Positions 32,439 to 39,843 of a stretch of DNA of 64,000 bases are shown here, one piece after another. The stretch comes from [Actinomadura] parvosata subsp. kistnae (GTDB lineage: Bacteria > Actinomycetota > Actinomycetes > Streptosporangiales > Streptosporangiaceae): positions 620,001-684,000 of the forward strand of contig NZ_OOHJ01000015.1 in assembly GCF_900323885.1 (NCBI RefSeq). Reading direction: 5' to 3'. The notes below the pieces were generated by a model, which was not told where the DNA came from, made no database searches, and was given only the letters and a program-made list of their open reading frames with translations. The translations under genes and the position numbers were made by a program. Position 1 is the stretch's first letter. Every line of letters begins with the position of its first letter.

Positions 32439-34478
32439 CTACGCCTCCTCGCTGGTGACCACGGCCAGGACCGCGTCCATGTCGACCGGCTGGCCGGGCC
32501 GCGCGGACAGCTCGGAGACGACGCCGTCGCGCGGGGCCGTGACCGTGTGCTCCATCTTCATGGCCTCCACGATGAGCAGCGGCTGGCCCTCGCTCACCCG
32601 TTCGCCCTGCTGCGCCTTGACCACCAGGACGGTGCCGGGCATGGGGCTCCTGACGACGCCGTCGGCCGCCGCGGCGGCGCCGGCCCGGTCGCCGGGGTCG
32701 CCGATGAGGTGCCGGGTGAACGACCAGGAGGCGCCGTCGCGGCCGAGCCAGAGGGTGTCGCCGTCGCGTACGCACAGGTAACGCGCGGTGCGGCCGCCGA
32801 TCGTGACGGCCAGCTCGGCGCCGCTCCGCCTGATCCTGGCGGGGACGGCCGCGCCGTCGAGCAGCACGTCGGCGGACTCCTCCGGCAGGCCGCGGACCTG
32901 GGCCGCGTGCACGCCGTCCCTGGTCTCCAGCCGCCACGTCGTCCAGGCCCGCTCGCCGACCCGCCACCCGTCGGTGACCTCCCAGGGGTCGTCGCCCTGC
33001 GGCATGGCGTGGAAGGTCAGCGCGGCGGCGGCGAGCACCTCGTCCGGCGGGGTCGTGGTCTGCTCGGGCAGCAGGTCTGGCAGGGCGCGCTCGACCAGGC
33101 CGGTGTCCAGCTCGCCCTTGACGACGGCCGGGTGCGCGGCCAGGGCGCGCAGGAACGGGACGTTGGTCACCACGCCGAGGACCGCCGTGCCGGCCAGCGC
33201 CCGGTCCAGGGCCTTGAGCGCGGTGTCGCGGTCGGGGGCCCAGGCGATGACCTTCGACAGCATGGGGTCGAACTCGCTCCCGACGACGCCGCCCTCGACC
33301 AGCCCGGAGTCCACGCGAACGACCGGCCCGCCGCCCTGGCGGCCCGGAATCACGCCGCCCCGGCCGCCCGGGAGCCCGCCGCCGTGGCCGCCCGGGAGCG
33401 CGCCGCCTTCGCCGCCCGGGAGCGCGTCGCCGGGCTCGCGCAGCGCCAGGACGCGCCCGCCCGTCGGCAGGAACGCGCGCGCCGGGTCCTCGGCGTACAC
33501 CCGGGCCTCGACCGCGTGCCCGTCGAGCCGCACGTCCTCCTGCCCGAACGGCAGCCGCTCCCCGGCCGCCACCCGCAGCTGCAGCTCCACCAGGTCGAGC
33601 CCCGTCACCAGCTCGGTGACCGGGTGCTCGACCTGCAGCCGGGTGTTCATCTCCATGAAGTGGTAGGCCCCGCTGGTGCCGTCGACGATGAACTCGACGG
33701 TGCCCGCGCCCACGTAGCCGACCGAGCGGGCGGCCTCCACCGCCGCCGCCCCCATGCGCGCCCGCATGGCGTCGGTGACGAACGGCGAAGGGGCCTCCTC
33801 GATGATCTTCTGGTGCCGGCGCTGGAGGCTGCACTCGCGCTCGCCCAGGTGCACGACGTTGCCGTTAGTGTCGGCCAGGACCTGGATCTCGATGTGGCGC
33901 GGGCTCTCGACGTAGCGCTCGATGAGCAGGGTGCCGTCGCCGAACGCGGCCAGCGCCGTGCGCCGCGCCGACGCGAGGGCTTCGGGCAGCTCGGCGGCCG
34001 ACCGTACGAGCACCATGCCCTTGCCTCCGCCGCCGGCGGACGGCTTGATCAGGGCGGGGAAGTCGCGCCACTCCTCGAGCCCCGGCTCGCTCGCGCCGGG
34101 CACCACCGGCACCCCGGCAGCGGACACCGTGGCCTTGGCGCGGATCTTGTCGCCCATCGCGTCGATGGCGGCGGCGGGCGGCCCGACGAACACCACCCCC
34201 GCCTCGGCGCAGCGGCGGGCGAACGCGGCGTTCTCGGCGAGGAACCCGTAACCGGGATGCACCGCCCCCGCCCCCGCGTCCAGCGCCGCGCCGGCGATGG
34301 CCTCGATGTCCAGGTAGGAGGGCACCTCAAGGGCGAGGTCGGCCTCGCGGACGTGCCTGGCCCCCGCGTCGGACGGCGTGTGCACGGCCACGGACGCGAT
34401 GCCGAGCCGGCGCAGCGTGCGCGCGATCCGTACGGCGATCTCGCCCCTGTTGGCGATCAGAACACGGTTGAACAGCAT
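32439..34478 (-). CDS. Acyl-CoA carboxylase biotin-carrying alpha subunit (MCC-like)
   Basis: 679 residues. Biotin carboxylase domain: VLIANRGEIAVRIARTLRR, IKPSAGGGGKGMVLV (ATP-grasp glycine loop), HLGERECSLQRRHQKIIEE, MNTRLQVEHPVTE. Linker region ~450-600, then a biotin carrier domain with EAMKMEH and the biotinylated Lys641. Gene context (beta subunit, lyase, dehydrogenase) points to methylcrotonyl-CoA carboxylase. Oddity: residues ~350-381, inside the carboxylase domain, are an insertion of four 8-residue repeats [L/I]PG[G/R]xGGx, absent from usual homologues. ATG 34478 starts at the domain. Confidence 0.92.
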   Translation of the reverse strand: MLFNRVLIANRGEIAVRIARTLRRLGIASVAVHTPSDAGARHVREADLALEVPSYLDIEAIAGAALDAGAGAVHPGYGFLAENAAFARRCAEAGVVFVGPPAAAIDAMGDKIRAKATVSAAGVPVVPGASEPGLEEWRDFPALIKPSAGGGGKGMVLVRSAAELPEALASARRTALAAFGDGTLLIERYVESPRHIEIQVLADTNGNVVHLGERECSLQRRHQKIIEEAPSPFVTDAMRARMGAAAVEAARSVGYVGAGTVEFIVDGTSGAYHFMEMNTRLQVEHPVTELVTGLDLVELQLRVAAGERLPFGQEDVRLDGHAVEARVYAEDPARAFLPTGGRVLALREPGDALPGGEGGALPGGHGGGLPGGRGGVIPGRQGGGPVVRVDSGLVEGGVVGSEFDPMLSKVIAWAPDRDTALKALDRALAGTAVLGVVTNVPFLRALAAHPAVVKGELDTGLVERALPDLLPEQTTTPPDEVLAAAALTFHAMPQGDDPWEVTDGWRVGERAWTTWRLETRDGVHAAQVRGLPEESADVLLDGAAVPARIRRSGAELAVTIGGRTARYLCVRDGDTLWLGRDGASWSFTRHLIGDPGDRAGAAAAADGVVRSPMPGTVLVVKAQQGERVSEGQPLLIVEAMKMEHTVTAPRDGVVSELSARPGQPVDMDAVLAVVTSEEA
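33340..33432. repeat. 24-bp tandem repeat inserted in the carboxylase alpha gene
   Basis: CCGCCCGGGAG recurs at 33364, 33388 and 33412 (24-bp period, 8 codons) with a diverged fourth copy at the low-coordinate side. It encodes the [L/I]PGGxGGx insertion and keeps the frame open. Confidence 0.8.
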
Positions 34479-34481
34479 GCG

Positions 34482-36053
34482 TCACATCCGGAAGACGCCG
34501 TAACCGGCGGGCTCGAGCGGCGCGTTGGCCGCCGCGGACAGTGCCAGGCCGAGGACCGTGCGGGTGTCGAGCGGGTCGATCACGCCGTCGTCCCAGAGCC
34601 TGGCGGTGGAGTAGTAGGGGTTGCCCTGGTGCTCGTACTGGGCCCTGATCGCGTCGGGGTCGGCGTCGCCGACGGTGGTCAGGACGTTCGCGGCCTGCTC
34701 GCCGCCCATGACGGAGATGCGGGCGTTCGGCCACATCCACAGGAACCTGGGCGAGTACGCCCGCCCGGCCATCGCGTAGTTGCCCGCCCCGAACGACCCG
34801 CCGATCACGACCGTGAACTTGGGCACCCGCGCGCACGACACCGCCGTCACCATCTTGGCGCCGTGCTTGGCGATGCCGCCCGCCTCGTACGCCTTGCCGA
34901 CCATGAACCCGCTGATGTTCTGCAGGAACAGCAGGGGGATGCGGCGCTGGTCGCACAGCTCGATGAAGTGCGCGCCCTTCATGGCCGATTCGCTGAACAG
35001 GATGCCGTTGTTGGCCACGACGCCGACCGGGTGGCCGTGGACGTGGGCGAAGCCGGTGACGAGCGTGGTGCCGTACTCGGCCTTGAACTCCAGGAAGCGC
35101 GAGCCGTCGACGATCCTGGCGATCACCTCGCGCACGTCGTAGGGCTGGCGGGTGTCGGCGGGCACGATGCCGTAGAGATCGCGCGGGTCGTGGCGGGGCG
35201 GCTCGGGCGCGATCGTCTCCCAGGGCCTGGGGGCGCGCGGGGCCAGCGTGGAGACGATGTCGCGGACGATCGCCAGCGCGTGCGCGTCGTCCTCGGCGAG
35301 GTGGTCGGTGACGCCGCTGACGCGCGCGTGCAGGTCGCCGCCGCCCAGCTCCTCGGCCGTGACCTCCTCGCCGGTGGCCGCCTTCACCAGGGGCGGGCCG
35401 CCCAGGAAGATCGTGCCCTGGCCGCGGACGATGACCGCCTCGTCGCTCATGGCGGGCACGTACGCGCCGCCGGCGGTGCACGAGCCGAGCACGGCGGCGA
35501 CCTGCGGGATGCCGCGCGCCGACATCGTGGCCTGGTTGTAGAAGATGCGGCCGAAGTGCTCGCGGTCGGGGAACACCTCGTCCTGCCTGGGGAGGAACGC
35601 GCCGCCGGAGTCGACGAGGTAGACGCAGGGCAGGTGGTTGTGCAGGGCCACCTCCTGCGCGCGCAGGTGCTTCTTGACGGTGATCGGGTAGTACGTGCCG
35701 CCCTTGACGGTGGCGTCGTTGGCCACGATCACGCATTCGCGGCCGGAGACGCGGCCGACCCCGGTGATGATGCCCGCGGCCGGGGCCTGGTCGTCATAGA
35801 GGCCGTTGGCGGCCAGCGGCGACAGCTCCAGGAAGCGGGAGCCGGGATCGAGCAGGCCGTCGACGCGGTCGCGCGGCAGCAGCTTGCCGCGCTCGACGTG
35901 CCGCCGCCGCGACCGCTCGGGGCCGCCGAGCGCGGCGGCGGCGAGGCGTTCGAGCAGGTCGGCGGCGAGCCGCTCGTTGAGCTCGGCGTTGCGTTTGTAC
36001 GCCTCGCCCGCGGGCTCCACCGCCGTCTTCAGCACCGGCCAGTCGCTCCTCAT
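34482..36053 (-). CDS. Acyl-CoA carboxylase carboxyltransferase beta subunit (MCC-like)
   Basis: 523 residues, matching methylcrotonyl-CoA carboxylase beta subunits. Motifs: KLLPRDRVDGLLDPGSRFLE, CVYLVDSGGAFLPRQDEVFPD, FYNQATMSARGIPQVAAVLG, SCTAGGAYVPAMSDE, and in the second crotonase half LQNISGFMVGKAYEAGGIAKHGAKMV and GGSFGAGNYAMAGRAYSPRFLW. It transfers CO2 from biotin to the acyl-CoA. First gene of the operon; ATG 36053 has no ribosome binding site but lies eight bases after a TAACAT -10-like box, so translation may be leaderless. A 3-bp gap precedes the alpha subunit. Confidence 0.92.
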   Translation of the reverse strand: MRSDWPVLKTAVEPAGEAYKRNAELNERLAADLLERLAAAALGGPERSRRRHVERGKLLPRDRVDGLLDPGSRFLELSPLAANGLYDDQAPAAGIITGVGRVSGRECVIVANDATVKGGTYYPITVKKHLRAQEVALHNHLPCVYLVDSGGAFLPRQDEVFPDREHFGRIFYNQATMSARGIPQVAAVLGSCTAGGAYVPAMSDEAVIVRGQGTIFLGGPPLVKAATGEEVTAEELGGGDLHARVSGVTDHLAEDDAHALAIVRDIVSTLAPRAPRPWETIAPEPPRHDPRDLYGIVPADTRQPYDVREVIARIVDGSRFLEFKAEYGTTLVTGFAHVHGHPVGVVANNGILFSESAMKGAHFIELCDQRRIPLLFLQNISGFMVGKAYEAGGIAKHGAKMVTAVSCARVPKFTVVIGGSFGAGNYAMAGRAYSPRFLWMWPNARISVMGGEQAANVLTTVGDADPDAIRAQYEHQGNPYYSTARLWDDGVIDPLDTRTVLGLALSAAANAPLEPAGYGVFRM

Positions 36054-36061
36054 GGCACCAA

Positions 36062-36094
36062 ATGTTAGTCACCATTAACGTCATCGTCTAGCAT
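36062..36094. promoter_or_regulatory. Divergent leaderless promoters with central operator
   Basis: Minus strand: TAGACG, 17-bp spacer, TAACAT (36067-36062), eight bases before the beta-subunit ATG. Plus strand: TTAGTC (36065-36070), 18-bp spacer, TAGCAT (36089-36094), seven bases before the TetR GTG. The inverted repeat GTTAGTCACCATTAAC (36064-36079) overlaps elements of both and is the probable TetR operator. Confidence 0.5.
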
Positions 36095-36101
36095 GTGAGA
36101 C

Positions 36102-36695
36102 GTGACCACCGCCTCTGACACCCCTACCCGCAGCCGGCGCAACAGGCGCGCGGAGATCCTGGAGGCGGCCGCCCGCCTATTCGCGGCCCGCGGTTTCCAC
36201 GGCGTCTCGATCGAGGACATCGGGGGCGCGGTCGGCGTCTCCGGCCCGGCCCTCTACCGCCACTTCGACGGCAAGGACGCGCTGCTGTCGGAGATGCTGC
36301 TCGACATCAGCTCCCGGCTGCGCGAGTCGGCCGTCACGGTCGCCACCGCCGCGGCCGGGCCGGAAGAGACCCTCGACGCGCTGCTCGACGTGCAGATCGC
36401 GTTCGCCACCGAGCATCCGGCGCTGATCACCGTGCACGACAGGGAGCTGGGCAACGTGCCCGAGCCGGCCCGCCGCCAGATCAGGCGGCTGCAGCGGCTC
36501 TACGTGGAGGAGTGGGTGACGGTGCTGGCCGAGCTGCATCCGGCCTGCCCGGCGGCCCGGCTGCGGGCGGCCACGCACGCGGTGTTCGGCCTGCTCAACT
36601 CCACGCCGCACAGCGCGGGCGAGCTGGCCGCGCAGGACATGCGCCCGATGCTGCACGCGATGGCGCGGGCCGCCATCGCCGCCGCCATCGGTTAA
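36102..36695 (+). CDS. TetR family regulator of the acyl-CoA carboxylase operon
   Basis: 197 residues from GTG 36102. Helix-turn-helix region: RRAEILEAAARLFAARGFHGVSIEDIGGAVGVSG, PALYRHFDGKDALLSEML (about residues 16-65). The C-terminal helical domain (LDALLDVQIAFATEHPALITVHDREL, HAVFGLLNSTPHS) resembles the SACE_7040/KstR-like acyl-CoA-responsive group. Its position, divergent from the operon with an inverted repeat between, makes it the likely repressor; an acyl-CoA ligand is inferred from the pathway. Confidence 0.9.
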   Translation: MTTASDTPTRSRRNRRAEILEAAARLFAARGFHGVSIEDIGGAVGVSGPALYRHFDGKDALLSEMLLDISSRLRESAVTVATAAAGPEETLDALLDVQIAFATEHPALITVHDRELGNVPEPARRQIRRLQRLYVEEWVTVLAELHPACPAARLRAATHAVFGLLNSTPHSAGELAAQDMRPMLHAMARAAIAAAIG

Positions 36696-36730
36696 GGCTC
36701 GTTAACTTCCTGACGTCGCCTTGTCGCCTC

Positions 36731-36767
36731 AACTATCTAGATATATCGTCACCATATCTCGATAGTT
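36731..36767. promoter_or_regulatory. PadR operator: 14-bp inverted repeat
   Basis: AACTATCTAGATAT (36731-36744) and ATATCTCGATAGTT (36754-36767) are inverted arms with one mismatch in 14 and a 9-bp spacer. The block is strikingly AT-rich for this genome and ends next to the GGAGG at 36768-36772. It almost certainly binds the PadR protein encoded just downstream. Confidence 0.75.
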
Positions 36768-36777
36768 GGAGGCGATC

Positions 36778-36848
36778 ATGCGCGACCACCACGAGTTCTG
36801 GGACGCTCCCCCACCCCCGCCGCCACCCCCGCCGTTCCCGCCGGGCCC
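36778..36848 (+). other. Out-of-frame N-terminal segment of the PadR gene
   Basis: ATG 36778 has a strong GGAGG five bases upstream and encodes MRDHHEFWDAP followed by a proline run, the N-terminus usual for this PadR subgroup. Its frame stops at 36999, while the winged-helix part is in the next frame from about 36849. One missing base near the GGGCCCATGCCC stretch (36843-36854) would join the two. It is either an assembly slip in a C-rich run or a real frameshift. Confidence 0.6.
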
Positions 36849-37361
36849 ATGCCCTTCCCCGGCCCGCCCGGAGCACCGCCGCCACCGCCGCACCACGTCG
36901 TCCACTGGGAGCAGCCCGCCCCCCGCATCCGCCGCGGCGACGTCAGAGCCGCCCTGCTCGCCCTCCTCCACGAAGGGCCGCAGAACGGCTACCAGATGAT
37001 CCAGGGCATCGAGGAGCGCAGCCGCGGCGTCTGGCGGCCCAGCCCCGGCTCCGTCTACCCCGCCCTGCAACAGCTTGAGGACGAGGGCCTGGTGACCGGC
37101 GACGAATCCGGCGGGAGCCGGACGTACCGGCTGACCGAGCAGGGCCGCGACCTCGCCGCCCGGCACGCCGGCGAGGCCCCCTGGGACGAGGTCGCCCGCA
37201 CCGTCCCCGACGACCACCACGAGCTGCGCCTGCTGTGGGCCCAGCTCAACGAGGCGTTCGGGCACCTCGTCCGCACCGGCGGCGACCGCCAGCTCGCCGA
37301 GGCCAAGAAGCTCATCAAGCAGACGCGCAAGTCCATCTTCCAGATCCTCGCGGAGGACTAG
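36849..37361 (+). CDS. PadR family transcriptional regulator (frameshifted N-terminus)
   Basis: 170 residues in this frame. The PadR winged helix is intact: RRGDVRAALLALLHEGPQNGYQMIQGIEERSRGVW, PSPGSVYPALQQLEDEGLVTGDE, RTYRLTEQGRDLAARH; a C-terminal helical tail (LLWAQLNEAFGHLVRTGG, AKKLIKQTRKSIFQIL) mediates dimerisation in this family. ATG 36849 has no ribosome binding site; the true start is probably 36778 in another frame. It ends directly before the exporter ATPase (TAG then ATG), so it likely represses its own operon until a drug is bound. Confidence 0.8.
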   Translation: MPFPGPPGAPPPPPHHVVHWEQPAPRIRRGDVRAALLALLHEGPQNGYQMIQGIEERSRGVWRPSPGSVYPALQQLEDEGLVTGDESGGSRTYRLTEQGRDLAARHAGEAPWDEVARTVPDDHHELRLLWAQLNEAFGHLVRTGGDRQLAEAKKLIKQTRKSIFQILAED

Positions 37362-38339
37362 ATGACCGCGGACGCCGCAGTGTCCGTACGCGGGTTACAG
37401 AAGGCGTACGGGAAGGTCGAGGCCGTCAAAGGCGTCGACTTCGAGGTGCGTCCCGGCGAGGTGTTCGGCTTCCTCGGCCCGAACGGCGCCGGCAAGACCA
37501 CCACCATCAACATGCTCTGCACCCTGGTCAACCCGACCGGCGGCAGCGCCACCGTGGCCGGGCACGACGTCGTCAAGGAACGCGACGAGGTGCGCAGGAA
37601 CATCGGCCTCGTCTTCCAGGACCCCACCCTCGACGGCTACCTCAGCGCCGAGCAGAACCTGCGCTTCCACGCCGAGCTGTACGGAGTGCCCAAGAACGTC
37701 GTCGCCGACCGCATCCGCAAGGTGATGGAGATGGTCGCGCTGTGGGACCGCAAGGACGCCAAGGTCATGACGTTCTCCGGCGGGATGAAACGGCGGCTGG
37801 AGATCGCCCGCGGGCTGCTGCACTCGCCGCGCGTGCTCTTCCTCGACGAGCCCACCGTCGGCCTCGACCCGCAGACCCGCTCCGCCATCTGGGGGTACAT
37901 CAACCAGCTGCGGCTCATGGAGGACATCACCATCTTCATGACCACGCACTACATGGACGAGGCCGAGTACTGCGACCGGATCGCGATCATCGACCACGGC
38001 CGCATCGTCGTCATCGACTCGCCCGAAGCGCTCAAGGCCAGCGTCGGCGAGGACCGCGTCCAGATCCAGACCGCCGACGACAGCGCGGCGATCGAGGCAC
38101 TGCGGGAGCGGTTCGGGCTGGAGGCCGCCGTGCGCGAGGGCGCCGTGACGTTCGCGGTCGCCTCCGGCGAGGAGTTCGTGCCCCGCCTGTTCGCCGAGCT
38201 CGGCATGCCCATCAAGTCCGTGAGCGTGTCCCGGCCGTCGCTCGACGACGTCTTCATGTCCTACACCGGCTCCACGATCCGCGACGCCGAGGCCGGCGCC
38301 GACACCATGACGTGGATGAGAGCGATGGCGAGGCGATAG
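37362..38339 (+). CDS. ABC exporter ATP-binding protein (DrrA-like)
   Basis: 325 residues. Walker A GPNGAGKTTTINML, Q-loop GLVFQDPTLDGYLSAEQNL, signature FSGGMKRRLEIARGL, Walker B VLFLDEPTVGLDPQTR, H-loop TTHYMDEAEYCDRI. The C-terminal extension (from about 225) with PSLDDVFMSYTG is the DrrA-family tail. It powers export with the permease encoded 3 bp downstream; family members confer resistance to daunorubicin-like drugs, the actual substrate here being unknown. GAGGAC before ATG 37362 serves as ribosome binding site and overlaps the PadR 3' end. Confidence 0.92.
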   Translation: MTADAAVSVRGLQKAYGKVEAVKGVDFEVRPGEVFGFLGPNGAGKTTTINMLCTLVNPTGGSATVAGHDVVKERDEVRRNIGLVFQDPTLDGYLSAEQNLRFHAELYGVPKNVVADRIRKVMEMVALWDRKDAKVMTFSGGMKRRLEIARGLLHSPRVLFLDEPTVGLDPQTRSAIWGYINQLRLMEDITIFMTTHYMDEAEYCDRIAIIDHGRIVVIDSPEALKASVGEDRVQIQTADDSAAIEALRERFGLEAAVREGAVTFAVASGEEFVPRLFAELGMPIKSVSVSRPSLDDVFMSYTGSTIRDAEAGADTMTWMRAMARR

Positions 38340-38341
38340 CC

Positions 38342-39196
38342 ATGGCGACAGAGGCCATCGGCGTGCGGGTGCCCGCCCGCAGCGCCGGGCACGACCTGCG
38401 AGCCGTCAAGATCGTGCTGCACCGCGAGATGCTGCGGTTCGTCAACGACCGCACCCGCATGCTGTCCATGCTCGTCCAGCCCGTGCTGTGGCTGTTCGTC
38501 ATGGGGACGGGGCTCGGCTCCCTCGTCCGGGGCTCCATCCCCGGCGTCGACTACCGCACCTTCATGTACCCCGGCATGATCTCCATGACCGTGATCATGA
38601 CGGCCATGTTCTCGGCCGGCTCCATCGTCTGGGACCGCGAGTTCGGCTTCCTGCGCGAGATGCTCGTCGCCCCCGTCTCCCGAGGGGCGATCGTCATCGG
38701 CAAATGCCTCGGCGGCGCCGTCGTGGCCGTCGGGCAGGGCATCATCATCGTGGCCATGGCGGGGCTCGTGGGCGTGCCGTACGCGCCCGGCCTGATCGTC
38801 ACCCTGCTCCTGGAGATGTTCCTGGCCGCCTTCACCATCACGGCCTTCGGGGTGACGCTGGCCGCCCGCATGAAGAACATGCAGACGTTCTTCGGGCTGA
38901 TGCAGATGGCCATCATGCCGATGATGTTCCTGTCCGGGGCCATGTTCCCGCTGGCCAACCTGCCTTCGTGGCTCCACCTCCTGACGGTCGTCAACCCGAT
39001 GACGTACGCGGTGGACCCGATGCGCGAAGCCGTCTTCGCCCACCTCGACGTCCCGTCCGCGGCGGCGTCGATGCTCAACCCCGGGGTGCGCTGGTTCGAC
39101 TTCCAGGTCCCGGTGGGGCTCGAGCTCGGGCTCGTGGCGGGGCTGGGGTTTGTGTTGCTGCTGGTGGCCGTCATGGAGTTCCGGAAGGCCGAGTAG
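38342..39196 (+). CDS. ABC-2 type exporter permease (DrrB-like)
   Basis: 284 residues with six hydrophobic helices. ABC-2 family features: HREMLRFVNDRTRMLSMLVQPVLW, FVMGTGLGSLVRG, a YPGMISMTVIMTAMFSAGSIVWDREFGFLREMLVAPVSR stretch of the DrrB type, and FLSGAMFPLANLPSWL near the end. ATG 38342 starts 3 bp after the ATPase stop. It forms the membrane part of the PadR-controlled exporter. Confidence 0.92.
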   Translation: MATEAIGVRVPARSAGHDLRAVKIVLHREMLRFVNDRTRMLSMLVQPVLWLFVMGTGLGSLVRGSIPGVDYRTFMYPGMISMTVIMTAMFSAGSIVWDREFGFLREMLVAPVSRGAIVIGKCLGGAVVAVGQGIIIVAMAGLVGVPYAPGLIVTLLLEMFLAAFTITAFGVTLAARMKNMQTFFGLMQMAIMPMMFLSGAMFPLANLPSWLHLLTVVNPMTYAVDPMREAVFAHLDVPSAAASMLNPGVRWFDFQVPVGLELGLVAGLGFVLLLVAVMEFRKAE

Positions 39197-39304
39197 ATAC
39201 GACTGAACTACGTATCTCCCTGCGGTCGATCATGGACGGAGGGTAGCTTTCCCGATGTGCCGCGCGGCTCGTCCTTTCCCTCCGTCCCCGAGGAGCATCA
39301 TCCG

Positions 39305-39781
39305 ATGTTGGATTGTGCAGAGAAGCACCTTGACCTGGAAGCCCGGGTCGAAGCTCTGGAAGAGGCTATTGTCAGTGGCGTGCCCCAGCAGAGCATCGCC
39401 ACCCGCTTCGAGACGCAGTACACGCGCATCAGCGAAGTCGGGCAGAACATCAACGCACGGATCGGGCGCGAGGTCGACAGCCTCAGGGCCCAGATGAAGG
39501 CGGGCTTCGCCGCAGTCGACGAACGCTTCGAGAAGATCGATCTGCGCTTCGAGCGGGTCGACGAGCGGTTCCAGAAGATCGATCTGCGCTTCGAGCAGAT
39601 CGACGCACGCTTCCAGAAGATCGATGAGCGATTCGAGCAGATCGACGAGCGACTCGAGCAGATCGATGTGCGCTTCGAGAAGATGGACGAGCGACTCGAG
39701 AATGTCGAGAAGCGGCTCGACACCATCGAAACCCTGCTCGTGCGCATAGACGCCAAGCTGGGCGACGACCGCTCCAACTGA
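39305..39781 (+). CDS. Heptad-repeat coiled-coil protein
   Basis: 158 residues from ATG 39305 (GAGGAG nine bases upstream; a GTG at 39257 would add 16 residues). Residues ~73-145 are ten near-perfect heptads of the type DERFEKI/DLRFEQI/DERLEQI, predicted to form one long amphipathic coiled coil; the first part (LDLEARVEALEEAIVSG) is also helical. Similar repeat proteins occur as DUF1640-like or tail-fibre-like sequences with no firm role. It has no signal peptide. It appears to be a single-gene unit ended by the strong hairpin at 39793. Confidence 0.8.
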   Translation: MLDCAEKHLDLEARVEALEEAIVSGVPQQSIATRFETQYTRISEVGQNINARIGREVDSLRAQMKAGFAAVDERFEKIDLRFERVDERFQKIDLRFEQIDARFQKIDERFEQIDERLEQIDVRFEKMDERLENVEKRLDTIETLLVRIDAKLGDDRSN

Positions 39782-39792
39782 GCTTCAAGAAG

Positions 39793-39827
39793 AACGAGGC
39801 CCGGGCAGGTGCCGCCCGGGCCTCGTT
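39793..39827. terminator. Bidirectional terminator hairpin
   Basis: AACGAGGCCCGGGC (39793-39806) and GCCCGGGCCTCGTT (39814-39827) are perfect 14-bp arms with a 7-base loop, placed between two convergent genes. The AA/TT ends give short U-runs in both directions. Confidence 0.85.
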
Positions 39828-39843
39828 GCGGTGTTTCAGGTGG

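Noticed and set aside
30090..36068. A nearly 2000-codon open frame on the plus strand
   Set aside because: It is antisense to five well-recognised genes; the open frame is caused by high GC at third codon positions and its product is His/Gly/Arg-rich with no domain.
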